From NCBI GenBank assembly GCA_023453125.1, contig JAEXUB010000058.1, positions 1-6,059 on the forward strand: DNA of 6,059 nucleotides, written 5' to 3'. Position numbers and translations under genes: made by a program. Shown here piece after piece: positions 1 through 6,059 of this stretch; positions within the stretch are counted from its first letter, which is position 1, and each line of letters begins with the position of its first letter. This DNA is from Bacteroidota bacterium. GTDB taxonomy: Bacteria > Bacteroidota > Ignavibacteria > Ignavibacteriales > Melioribacteraceae. The notes below the pieces were generated by a model that ran no database searches, was not told where the DNA came from, and saw nothing but the letters and a program-made list of their open reading frames with translations.

Positions 1-1056
1 CTGCTCGTATCAACCGGCAATATGCTTCCTGTAAAGACTGTACTGGATGAAGAAAGAATAATAACTTTCAGCCGGTTTTTTGATCAGCAGAATATTAGTA
101 AAAATGAAACAGCAGAAATGCTGTTTAAAACTATTCAGGTTGTACAGTATATATATCCGGATTTAAAAATTGTTGAAGTACAGGATGTTGAAGGATTCGG
201 TTACAGGGTTGTTCAAGGGAAAGGATCGGGACTGGTTTCTAACGAGTTGACTATACAAATTGTAGGACACGGATCAAAAATATATCTGGAAAACGCGTCG
301 CAAAGGTGGCTCCCCATAACTAATTACGATGTAATATTTAAGGAGAAGATAGCACTCGAAAACGCAGACAGGGTCTTAATCCCTACCAGATTCCTGATTG
401 ACCTCTACAACGGTGCCGGTTACAGGATTGAAAAAGAGAGGCTCACATACCAGAGGCTGCCATTCAATTATCATTCATTCCCGGATAATCAATATACAGA
501 TGCAGATACTTTGATCTTTTACGGCAAAAGATATACTATGAAAGGATTTGACCTTTTTACCGAAATGACCGCGCTTCTTGATGTTGATGGAATAATTGGT
601 AATAAAATTAAACGGATTGTTTTAATTGGACCATTCTTCCCTGAAATGGAGAAGCAGAATAAATACATAGATGCACTTAAGAAACGGGTTGAAGTTGTAG
701 AAGTTTCTCTCCCAAGAGAAGAAGCAATCGGATTAATTAAAAAACTCCATACCCATTCGGTTTGTGTCTTACCATATAAATCGGATAACCATCCCTATTC
801 GGTAATGGAATTGGTTGAGACTGGATGCCCCTATATTTTTGCCAGAGCAGGGGGAATACCCGAAATGTTACCGGAAGAATTTCACGGAATGATTCTTGGC
901 GATCCGGAATGCGGGGATTTAGCGGCTAAATTCAAGAAAATTCTTGAATTGAGCAATAATGAAAGGTATTCTCTTTATAAATCAGTTTTCAGCGAAATGA
1001 AGAGAAAGCAGAAAGAGACAAATGATGGTTTTATTAAGTATAACAGGACTTATGCC
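1..1056 (+). other. GT4-like GT-B glycosyltransferase domain (N-terminal, start cut off)
   Basis: This is the first domain of the long gene. The acceptor-side half shows the GT4-style HGS (H83-G84-S85), followed about 30 residues on by an E-x-x-A-L-E-x-A-D-R-V-L-x-P-T-R-F stretch, the usual end of the N-terminal Rossmann half. The donor-side half begins near residue 166 with FYGKRYTMKGFDLF, the 'G-R-x-x-x-x-K-G' strand and loop of GT4 enzymes. It ends with SVMELVETGCP and AGGIPEM, matching the nucleotide-sugar binding region. The family E-x7-E motif appears as D255-x7-E263, a conservative change at the first position. Part of the N-terminal half probably lies left of the window. Retaining chemistry is expected from the family; the sugar cannot be read from sequence. 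Confidence 0.8.
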
Positions 1057-4000
1057 AATAATAATATATCTTCTGCTCTGCCTCAGGCAGCATCAGAAAG
1101 TAACTCTCTGGTTGTAACAGATATAACCGGTACTGGAATAGAAAGGATCAATGCTTTATTCAATGCATTGGGTAATCAGACAATAATGCCTAATAGGGTA
1201 GTTGCTGTATGCGATTCCTCAAGAATTGATGAATTAGCAGCTCAATTTGGGGTAAATAAAATTCCGGTTGAGTTTTTCAAATCTGTTAACAGCTTTAACG
1301 AGACAAAAAACCTGCTCCTTACCCAGGCAGATGAAGAATTTATTATTATTCTCGCAAAAGGGGATATCCCTAAATCTGATTTTGTGGAATTATTATGCGG
1401 ATATCTCAATGTAAATAAAAACTATGATTGTGTATCATCTTATGGAGAACTTCATAAACCGGAAAATGATTTAATGGACAGCTCTCTGATTGAATCGGTT
1501 ATCAGGCCTTTAGGCGAGACCGGTGTGCTTGACATTGCCGGCAAAAACAAATTTGCTCTTGAAAGCTGTGCATTCAGAAGCAGCTTTATGAAAAAAATTG
1601 GAGGGTGGGAAACTTATAAACCGGGTCCCGACGATCTCCATACTTTTATTAAAATTAAAACTTCCGGGGGTAAAATCGGCATAATTTCCAAGTCACTTAT
1701 CCTTAGGCAGATTGATTCAAATGATGTTCCTGTAAGAGAGGATTTTGGATATCAGATGCGCCGCGCCGTTAATATGGAATTAATTGACAAATTTGATGCT
1801 TACAGGCTAACTGGAATGATATACAGCAGCGGTTTTGGGGCACCTTCAAAAAGCAGTGCAGAAATAAGTGAAATTGAAAAATATCTCATTACTGTTCAAA
1901 CTCTGCTTCTTAATGGAAAGATTGCCGAAGCTTATGATATTGTCAATTCAATCGACCCCAAAATAGCTGCATCAACCGATAAGGCAGTTCTTAAGAAAAT
2001 TGAATTGCTAAAGAAAAAAATAGAAGCTGTAAACGAGCAATACGGCATTATCTCTGCTAAAGAGCCGGTAAATGAACAGTCTCCCCTTGTTTCAGTTATC
2101 ATCCCTACCTATAACCGTCCGGATCAGCTAAAAGAGGCTATTCAAAGCGTACTGGCGCAAACCTACGGCAATTTTGAGATCCTGGTTGTAAACGACGCCG
2201 GCGTGGATGTTTCTGACAATTTAAGGGCATTTAATGACCAGAGGATTAAATACTTTGTCCACGATGAGAATAAAGGATTGGCCGGGGCAAGAAATACCGG
2301 ACTGGCAAATTCAAACGGAGATTATATTTCTTTTCTTGACGACGATGATATATTTTATCCCAACCATTTGGAAACACTCTTAAATGCACTACTGATAAAT
2401 GGTGTTGATATAGTTTATGCCGATGCATACAGATGCCTGCAGAAGAAGCAGGAAGGAAAATATGTTGAAGAGAAAAAAGAGCTGCAGTATTCATTCGATT
2501 ATTCCCAGAGATTGCTGCTTGTAATGAATATTGCTCCTGTGCAGTGCTTTATGTTCTCACGCGCTCTGTTGACTGAGGATGTTTATTTCGATGAATCTCT
2601 TACAACACACGAGGATTGGGATTTCTGGATTCAACTCTCTTTGAAGACGGATTTTCTGCATATAAAAGAGATTACTTCGGAATACAGGCATCGGCAGGAC
2701 GGCTCGAATATGGTTACAACCAAACTGCCCGATTTTCTGAGAACAATGAAAATAATTTTTGAAAGATATTCTGTTTTTACCGGAGACGACGTAGAAGTTA
2801 AGGGTTACCAGGAAGGAAGAATCAGGGAAATGGAGGAGCAGATTAAAGTTGACCTGCCCGAAAGAGCTTGTTCCATCGTAGTAGTAACCTACAATTCAGC
2901 CGGGGATATATCCAATTGCCTTAAGAGCGTTAAGCCTACATTACGCCGGTTTGACGAAGTGATTGTTGTGGATAACGGATCAAAAGATCAAACCGTCAGG
3001 ATTGTAAAAGAGATTGCAGAAAGTGACTTACGGTTCCGTTTAATTGAAGCCGGTAAGAATCTGGGATTTTCAGAAGGAACAAATACGGGAATTAGAGAGG
3101 CAAGGAATCCATACATTATTATGCTGAATCCGGATACGATGGTTACCGGGGATTGGATCAATAGTATGGTTAATCATCTCGAAAGAGATAAGAGTGCCGG
3201 GGCAGCGGGTCCAATCTCGAATTATGTCGCCGGACTTCAGAAAATGGAACTTTATGCGAAAACTAAACCTGAAGGATCCGTTAGCTTTGAAGAATTATAT
3301 AAACTTTTCAGGGAATCGAATAACGGACAGGGTATTGAAACAAAGATTTTAATTGGATTTTGCCTTATAATCAGAAAAAGTCTCATAAACGCTATGGGGC
3401 TCCTAGATCCTGATTTGTTCCTGGGAAATGATGATCTGGATTTGAGCTGGCGCCTAAGGTTAAAAGGATACAGACTGATAGTTGCCTGCGATACTTTTGT
3501 TTATCATAAAGGACAGCAGAGCTTTAAAACTGAGAAAAAATCCAAAACCGATCTTCTTGTTCAGGAGAGCACAGATATACTTTACCGCAAACTCGAATCG
3601 TTTTATGGTAAGGATTCAATTCCTTCTCCTATTGAGCTTTGGGGAATTGACTGGTTTAAACCTACCGGTGCAAAGTTCAATAAATCTGCAGGTCTTTTGA
3701 GAATTGGTAAAAGAGTTAGGACCTCTATTATAATTCCAGTCTTTAATCAACTGGAATATACAATCCAATGTGTTGAAAGCATTGAGAAAACTGTTAATGA
3801 AAGGATACAAATTGTAATTGTTAATAATGCAAGCAGCGATAACACACTCGGCTTTTTGAATAAAGTAATATCTGCAAAGATTGATATGACCATAGTTAAT
3901 AATGATACAAATAGGGGTTTCCCTGAAGCCGTAAACCAGGGAATTAAACAGGCATTAGGAGATTTTATTATTATTGCCAATAATGACATTGTATTTACCG

Positions 4001-5331
4001 ATGGGTGGCTCGAAAGAATGATTGAAGTTGTGAGCGATGATTCGGGTATAGGTATTGTTGGACCCGTGAGCAATGAAGTGAGCGGTCTGCAGAAAGATGA
4101 AAATGCGAAATACAATTCAATGGAAGAAATGCACAAATATGCCGAAACAGTTAAGAAAATGAATAAAGGGGAGATTTTGAACTTCCCGCGACTGGCGTTT
4201 CTCTGCACCTTAATTATGAGGGAAGTCATTGACAGTATAGGCGGGCTGGATGAAAGATTTAGTCCCGGTAACTATGAGGACGATGATTTTTGTCTTAGGG
4301 CGCAGTTGGCCGGATTTAAGGCTGCTATTGCAAAAGATGTCTTTATACATCATTACGGATCAAAAAGTTTCAAAGCTGACGGCAATGAGGCTTATAAGGA
4401 AAGACTAAGAATTAATGAGAAAAAATTTATTGATAAGTGGGGAGCAACTCCTGATACAATATGGCTTAGGAATGCTGAAATTAAACCTCATCAATATCTT
4501 TTTCCGTTGGATTTAAATGATTATAACGAGAAAATTGCCAGAGCCAGGGTTAATATTGCCGACCGGGAATATGAGATGGCAATGGAAAATCTGGAAAAGG
4601 CATTGGATATATATGATAACGATAAACCGGAAAATATTGTAATGCAGATTCAGGATTTATACAACCTGGCAGGTAATCTATCACTTGTATCAAGAAATTT
4701 TGAGAAAGCTGAAATGTACTTCAGTAAAGAACTTGAACTTAATCCTGATTCATCCCCGGCTTGTGTGGGATTAGGAGACTTAATGTATGAAAATGAGAAC
4801 TTTGAAGGAGCCAAGACAATGTACGAGTGGGGAGTAAAAAACGATATGGAAAACAATGCAGCAATTGAAGGGCTTGCCAGGGCTAACAAGGCGCTTGGAT
4901 TGCCCGAAACTGATAACTCACTCGCCGGTCCCGATTTTACAGGAAAGAGCGTTGAGGATATTCTGAATGAAGCATATACTTTCTTTGAAAGAGGAGAACT
5001 TAAAGAAGCGGTTGATTTTTTGAACATTGCCGACAATTATGTAGCTGCTATGGACAGCCAGAATGGAAATGCTGAGGATATTGCCGCATTCTATAATATG
5101 AAGGGATTTGTCTATCTCGGATTAAAAGACCAGGAAAATGCGAAAAATTCGTTCGAAAAAGCGCTAAATACTAATCCTAATTCCTCACAGGCATGCGTTG
5201 GACTGGGAGAACTCTTTTATCAGTCAGGACAGTATGAATCTGCTAAAATTATGTATGAATGGGGAATAAAGAACAATCCAAACAACGAAGTAGCCAAAGA
5301 GGCTTTGGCTAAAGTTAATAATCTGGTTTAA
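1..5331 (+). CDS. Multidomain glycosyltransferase (GT4 + degenerate GT2 + three GT2 + TPR), 5' partial
   Basis: This gene encodes a fused protein predicted to transfer several sugars from nucleotide-sugar donors during glycan assembly. Numbering the Met at base 22 as residue 1, the order is: GT4-like GT-B domain (about 1-345), GT2-like domain without its DXD (361-570), helical linker with a TPR-like hairpin (615-672), GT2 domains at about 686-925, 946-1200 and 1231-1480, then TPRs (1500-1769) to TAA at 5329-5331. I see no signal peptide or membrane segment, so the visible part is probably cytoplasmic. The start is not in the window: bases 1-21 are open in frame (LLVSTGN), no Shine-Dalgarno precedes the ATG at 22, and the first residues already read like the interior of a GT-B N-terminal half. 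It is far longer than single GT2 (about 250-350 residues) or GT4 (about 370-400) enzymes. The domain calls are solid; donor sugars and acceptor are unknown. The next gene starts 17 bases downstream and is also a glycosyltransferase. Confidence 0.93.
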   Translation: MLVSTGNMLPVKTVLDEERIITFSRFFDQQNISKNETAEMLFKTIQVVQYIYPDLKIVEVQDVEGFGYRVVQGKGSGLVSNELTIQIVGHGSKIYLENASQRWLPITNYDVIFKEKIALENADRVLIPTRFLIDLYNGAGYRIEKERLTYQRLPFNYHSFPDNQYTDADTLIFYGKRYTMKGFDLFTEMTALLDVDGIIGNKIKRIVLIGPFFPEMEKQNKYIDALKKRVEVVEVSLPREEAIGLIKKLHTHSVCVLPYKSDNHPYSVMELVETGCPYIFARAGGIPEMLPEEFHGMILGDPECGDLAAKFKKILELSNNERYSLYKSVFSEMKRKQKETNDGFIKYNRTYANNNISSALPQAASESNSLVVTDITGTGIERINALFNALGNQTIMPNRVVAVCDSSRIDELAAQFGVNKIPVEFFKSVNSFNETKNLLLTQADEEFIIILAKGDIPKSDFVELLCGYLNVNKNYDCVSSYGELHKPENDLMDSSLIESVIRPLGETGVLDIAGKNKFALESCAFRSSFMKKIGGWETYKPGPDDLHTFIKIKTSGGKIGIISKSLILRQIDSNDVPVREDFGYQMRRAVNMELIDKFDAYRLTGMIYSSGFGAPSKSSAEISEIEKYLITVQTLLLNGKIAEAYDIVNSIDPKIAASTDKAVLKKIELLKKKIEAVNEQYGIISAKEPVNEQSPLVSVIIPTYNRPDQLKEAIQSVLAQTYGNFEILVVNDAGVDVSDNLRAFNDQRIKYFVHDENKGLAGARNTGLANSNGDYISFLDDDDIFYPNHLETLLNALLINGVDIVYADAYRCLQKKQEGKYVEEKKELQYSFDYSQRLLLVMNIAPVQCFMFSRALLTEDVYFDESLTTHEDWDFWIQLSLKTDFLHIKEITSEYRHRQDGSNMVTTKLPDFLRTMKIIFERYSVFTGDDVEVKGYQEGRIREMEEQIKVDLPERACSIVVVTYNSAGDISNCLKSVKPTLRRFDEVIVVDNGSKDQTVRIVKEIAESDLRFRLIEAGKNLGFSEGTNTGIREARNPYIIMLNPDTMVTGDWINSMVNHLERDKSAGAAGPISNYVAGLQKMELYAKTKPEGSVSFEELYKLFRESNNGQGIETKILIGFCLIIRKSLINAMGLLDPDLFLGNDDLDLSWRLRLKGYRLIVACDTFVYHKGQQSFKTEKKSKTDLLVQESTDILYRKLESFYGKDSIPSPIELWGIDWFKPTGAKFNKSAGLLRIGKRVRTSIIIPVFNQLEYTIQCVESIEKTVNERIQIVIVNNASSDNTLGFLNKVISAKIDMTIVNNDTNRGFPEAVNQGIKQALGDFIIIANNDIVFTDGWLERMIEVVSDDSGIGIVGPVSNEVSGLQKDENAKYNSMEEMHKYAETVKKMNKGEILNFPRLAFLCTLIMREVIDSIGGLDERFSPGNYEDDDFCLRAQLAGFKAAIAKDVFIHHYGSKSFKADGNEAYKERLRINEKKFIDKWGATPDTIWLRNAEIKPHQYLFPLDLNDYNEKIARARVNIADREYEMAMENLEKALDIYDNDKPENIVMQIQDLYNLAGNLSLVSRNFEKAEMYFSKELELNPDSSPACVGLGDLMYENENFEGAKTMYEWGVKNDMENNAAIEGLARANKALGLPETDNSLAGPDFTGKSVEDILNEAYTFFERGELKEAVDFLNIADNYVAAMDSQNGNAEDIAAFYNMKGFVYLGLKDQENAKNSFEKALNTNPNSSQACVGLGELFYQSGQYESAKIMYEWGIKNNPNNEVAKEALAKVNNLV
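1102..1731 (+). other. Degenerate GT2-like (GT-A) domain without DXD, possible pseudo-enzyme
   Basis: Residues about 361-570 follow the GT2 layout but lack key residues. SLVVTDITG (362-370) sits where GT2 enzymes have V-S-V-I-I-P-T-Y-N, and the following L-x-x-L-x-x-Q-T-x-x-P and VVAVCDSS match the next helix and strand. The metal-binding strand reads F-I-I-I-L-A-K-G-D (440-448), so the aspartates of L-D-A-D-D are replaced by A445 and G447. Downstream, A517-F-R-x-S and G527-G528-W529 are kept, and P536-D537-D538-L539 stands where active GT2 enzymes show E-D-W/D. I infer a structural or acceptor-binding role rather than catalysis, although some GT-A enzymes work without DXD. Confidence 0.65.
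1864..2037 (+). other. Helical linker with a TPR-like hairpin between the degenerate GT2 and the next GT2
   Basis: Residues 615-672 contain a helix, a short N-G-K turn and a second helix (EAYDIVNSID), followed by a long Lys/Glu-rich helix. The hairpin at 618-645 lines up without gaps with residues 1644-1671, the first TPR of the final C-terminal repeat, sharing about 9 of 28 residues by hand count, including the turn glycine and the E-A pair. A single TPR-like unit here would split the protein into an N-terminal (GT4 + degenerate GT2) half and a C-terminal (three GT2 + TPR) half. One isolated hairpin is weak evidence of a true TPR. Confidence 0.45.
2077..2796 (+). other. GT2 domain 1 (DDD / EDW type), apparently catalytically complete
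   Basis: Residues about 686-925 are a textbook inverting GT2 domain. VSVIIPTYNRP (690-700) forms the first strand, VVNDAG (722-727) the uridine-binding aspartate region, and NKGLAGARNTG (through 760) the helix before the metal strand. The DXD motif is FLDDDD (771-776), with D773 and D775 as likely metal ligands. H863-E864-D865-W866-D867-F868-W869 supplies the E-D-W catalytic-base region. The R-H-R-x-D-G-S-N end is also typical of this class. It is the most canonical of the GT-A domains here and differs from the two that follow, which are WbbL-like. The donor is not predictable. Confidence 0.88.
2857..3621 (+). other. GT2 domain 2 (WbbL-like, NPD motif)
   Basis: Residues about 946-1200 form a second GT2 domain of the rhamnosyltransferase WbbL-like kind. 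SIVVVTYNS (951-959) and VIVVDNGSKD open it, and NLGFSEGTNTG precedes the metal strand. That strand reads M-L-N-P-D-T (1034-1039), with N1036-P-D1038 in place of DXD, the form usual for this subgroup. GPISNYVAGLQ (1063-1073) and G1135-N-D-D-L-D-L (catalytic-base region) follow, and V-Y-H-K-G-Q-Q-S-F closes the domain. WbbL-like enzymes often move rhamnose or related deoxysugars, but substrate cannot be inferred at this distance. Confidence 0.85.
3712..4461 (+). other. GT2 domain 3 (WbbL-like, NND motif), paralogue of domain 2
   Basis: Residues about 1231-1480 repeat the plan of the preceding domain. SIIIPVFNQ (1235-1243) and IVIVNNASSDNT open it, and NRGFPEAVNQG leads to the metal strand I-I-I-A-N-N-D (1316-1322). 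N1320-N-D1322 occupies the DXD position. GPVSNEVSGLQ (1347-1357), G1403-G-L-D-E-R-F, E1419-D-D-D-F-C-L-R (catalytic-base region) and H1443-H-Y-G-S-K-S-F complete it. Anchor motifs keep a constant 284-residue offset from domain 2, indicating an in-frame duplication. The uridine-contact loop has VNN instead of VDN, so activity is likely but less certain than for domain 1. Confidence 0.83.
4522..5328 (+). repeat. C-terminal TPR region: two coding repeats with a 432-base (144-residue) period
   Basis: The C-terminus of the long protein (about 1500-1769) is made of TPR hairpins arranged as two units, residues 1501-1625 (bases 4522-4896) and 1645-1769 (bases 4954-5328). They align without gaps at an offset of 144 residues. 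The best conserved block begins N-P-x-S-S-x-A-C-V-G-L-G at residues 1574 and 1718 and includes M-Y-E-W-G and A-K. I count about 28 identities in 49 residues there, with weaker similarity before it. The DNA copies differ at many third positions, so the duplication is not recent. TPRs usually bind proteins or peptides, suggesting acceptor or partner docking. Confidence 0.85.
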
Positions 5332-5339
5332 CAGGCTCC

Positions 5340-5343
5340 GGAG
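5340..5343 (+). promoter_or_regulatory. Shine-Dalgarno (GGAG) for the second gene
   Basis: GGAG lies five bases (ATCGT) before the ATG at 5349, inside the 17-base gap after the TAA of the first gene. It fixes the start of the second gene at 5349 rather than at the in-frame ATG at 5370. No hairpin, T-run or promoter-like pair is in the gap, which supports a shared transcript. Confidence 0.75.
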
Positions 5344-5348
5344 ATCGT

Positions 5349-6059
5349 ATGATTCATCTTTCTGTTTCGATGATTGTAAAAAATGAAGAAAAATTTCTTG
5401 AAGAATGTCTGAATTCCGTTAAATCAGTAGCGGATGAAATTATTGTTACCGATACCGGTTCAACAGATAATACAATCAAAATAGCCGAAAAATTCGGAGC
5501 AAAAGTCTTTAATTACCATTGGAACAACGATTTTTCCGCTGCCCGTAATTTTTCTCTCTCTCACTGTTCAGGAAATTGGGTCTTGTATATTGATGCCGAT
5601 GAAAGAGTTGACCCCGGCTCGCTTAAAGAACTTGAAAGGATAAAAAAGACCAGCGATAAAATTGGCTATTTCTGTACTGTTAAAAGCCTGGACGGGGAAG
5701 TGAACCGGGATAATTCAATGAGGTATGTCAGGCTCTTCAGAAAAGCGGATGGGGCTCAATTCAGGGGAAGGGTACACGAACAGATTTCCGGATCCCTTTT
5801 AGAATTGGGAATGAAACTTGTAAATTCGTCAATTTTGATTAACCATCTCGGCTACAATATTGATGATGAAGGGAGAAAAGGGAAAGCAGGGAGAAATTTA
5901 ATCCTTTTGGAAGAGGAATACGGACAAAATGAAAGCGGTTATCTGGCTTTTCAGCTGGCTAATACCCATTTTATACTCGAAAATAATGAAGAATCAAAGA
6001 AATTCTTTGAAATTGCAGCAAATTCAAATGATCTGTCTAAAAATCTTAAAGCTTTATCA
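5349..6059 (+). CDS. GT2 glycosyltransferase, SunS / LgtF / WaaE-like, with TPR-like tail, 3' partial
   Basis: The frame is open from ATG 5349 to the window edge (237 codons, no stop). It begins MIHLSVSMIVKNEE, where S-M-I-V-K-N-E-E is the hallmark first strand of this GT2 subgroup. D35-T-G-S-T-D-N-T follows, then W58-N-N-D61-F-S-A-A-R66-N67 and the metal motif D82-A-D84-E85. R141-V-H143-E144 and H166-L-G-Y are the usual downstream family landmarks. From about residue 183 the chain becomes helical (NLILLEEEYG, then an F-Q-L-A-x-x-H-F-I-L hairpin), matching the TPR tails of many relatives. The family includes the S-glycosyltransferase SunS and LOS/LPS core glucosyl- and heptosyltransferases, so peptide or lipid acceptors are both possible. 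No signal peptide or membrane span is visible. It sits 17 bases after the first gene and likely acts on the same glycan. Relatives with TPRs commonly run to 350-600 residues, so much may be missing. Confidence 0.92.
   Translation, partial: MIHLSVSMIVKNEEKFLEECLNSVKSVADEIIVTDTGSTDNTIKIAEKFGAKVFNYHWNNDFSAARNFSLSHCSGNWVLYIDADERVDPGSLKELERIKKTSDKIGYFCTVKSLDGEVNRDNSMRYVRLFRKADGAQFRGRVHEQISGSLLELGMKLVNSSILINHLGYNIDDEGRKGKAGRNLILLEEEYGQNESGYLAFQLANTHFILENNEESKKFFEIAANSNDLSKNLKALS

Noticed and set aside
2246..2494. Open frame of 82 codons on the minus strand
   Set aside because: It is antisense to the well-supported GT2 domain 1, including the DDD motif, with no family resemblance.
3482..3810. Short overlapping open frames on the plus strand (3482-3700) and minus strand (3616-3810)
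   Set aside because: Both lie within the link between GT2 domains 2 and 3, whose sense frame is continuous and domain-consistent. Neither product looks like a protein.
3747..4229. Open frame of 160 codons on the minus strand
   Set aside because: It lies wholly inside the GT2 domain 3 coding region, its protein is a Ser/Leu/Ile-rich mirror of the sense codons, and it shows no recognisable motif.
4650..5036. Open frame of 128 codons on the minus strand
   Set aside because: It is antisense to the TPR region, is Ser/Ala/Leu-rich as expected from reverse-reading Glu/Lys/Asn codons, and resembles no protein family.
5336..5343. Perfect 8-base palindrome CTCCGGAG in the gap between the genes, considered as an operator or hairpin
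   Set aside because: It has no loop, so it cannot fold as a hairpin, and it is too short to claim as an operator. Half of it is explained by the Shine-Dalgarno GGAG.
5332..5348. Possible terminator or promoter between the two genes
   Set aside because: The gap is only 17 bases, with no stem-loop plus T-run and no -35/-10 pair; read-through is the simpler reading.
5370..5372. In-frame ATG as an alternative start of the second gene
   Set aside because: It would remove the first beta strand (I-H-L-S-V-S), which is part of the family's conserved N-terminus, and the GGAG is spaced correctly for 5349.

Overview
The window is wholly coding on the plus strand. It holds one very long glycosyltransferase gene (1-5331, 5' end cut by the window edge) and the first 237 codons of a second glycosyltransferase gene (5349-6059, 3' end cut). 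A 17-base gap with a Shine-Dalgarno-like GGAG separates them, so they look co-transcribed. There is no gene-free stretch over 17 bases, and I see no RNA gene, insertion sequence, CRISPR array or terminator.

The first gene encodes a cytoplasmic-looking megaprotein of at least 1776 visible residues. In order it carries a GT4-like GT-B domain, a GT2-like GT-A domain that has lost its DXD aspartates, a helical linker resembling one TPR hairpin, three GT2 domains with recognisable motifs (DDD, NPD, NND), and a C-terminal TPR region built from two in-register repeats. Residue numbers for this gene count the Met at base 22 as residue 1, but the frame is open to base 1 and the true start is probably upstream. 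The second gene encodes a different GT2 type (SunS / LgtF / WaaE-like, with W-x-x-D-F-S-x-x-R-N and DADE motifs), entering a TPR-like helical region where the window ends.

Together they suggest part of a glycan-assembly locus: surface polysaccharide, lipopolysaccharide or protein glycosylation. Several sugar-transfer activities are fused on one chain, and TPRs could hold the acceptor or a partner. No acceptor, sugar-nucleotide synthesis or export gene is in view, so the product cannot be named.

The organism is a bacterium with fairly AT-rich DNA and proteins rich in Lys, Asn, Ile and Glu. AGA/AGG arginine codons are common and a Shine-Dalgarno is usable. The style fits the Bacteroidota/Ignavibacteria side of the tree, but this is a weak inference with no marker gene.
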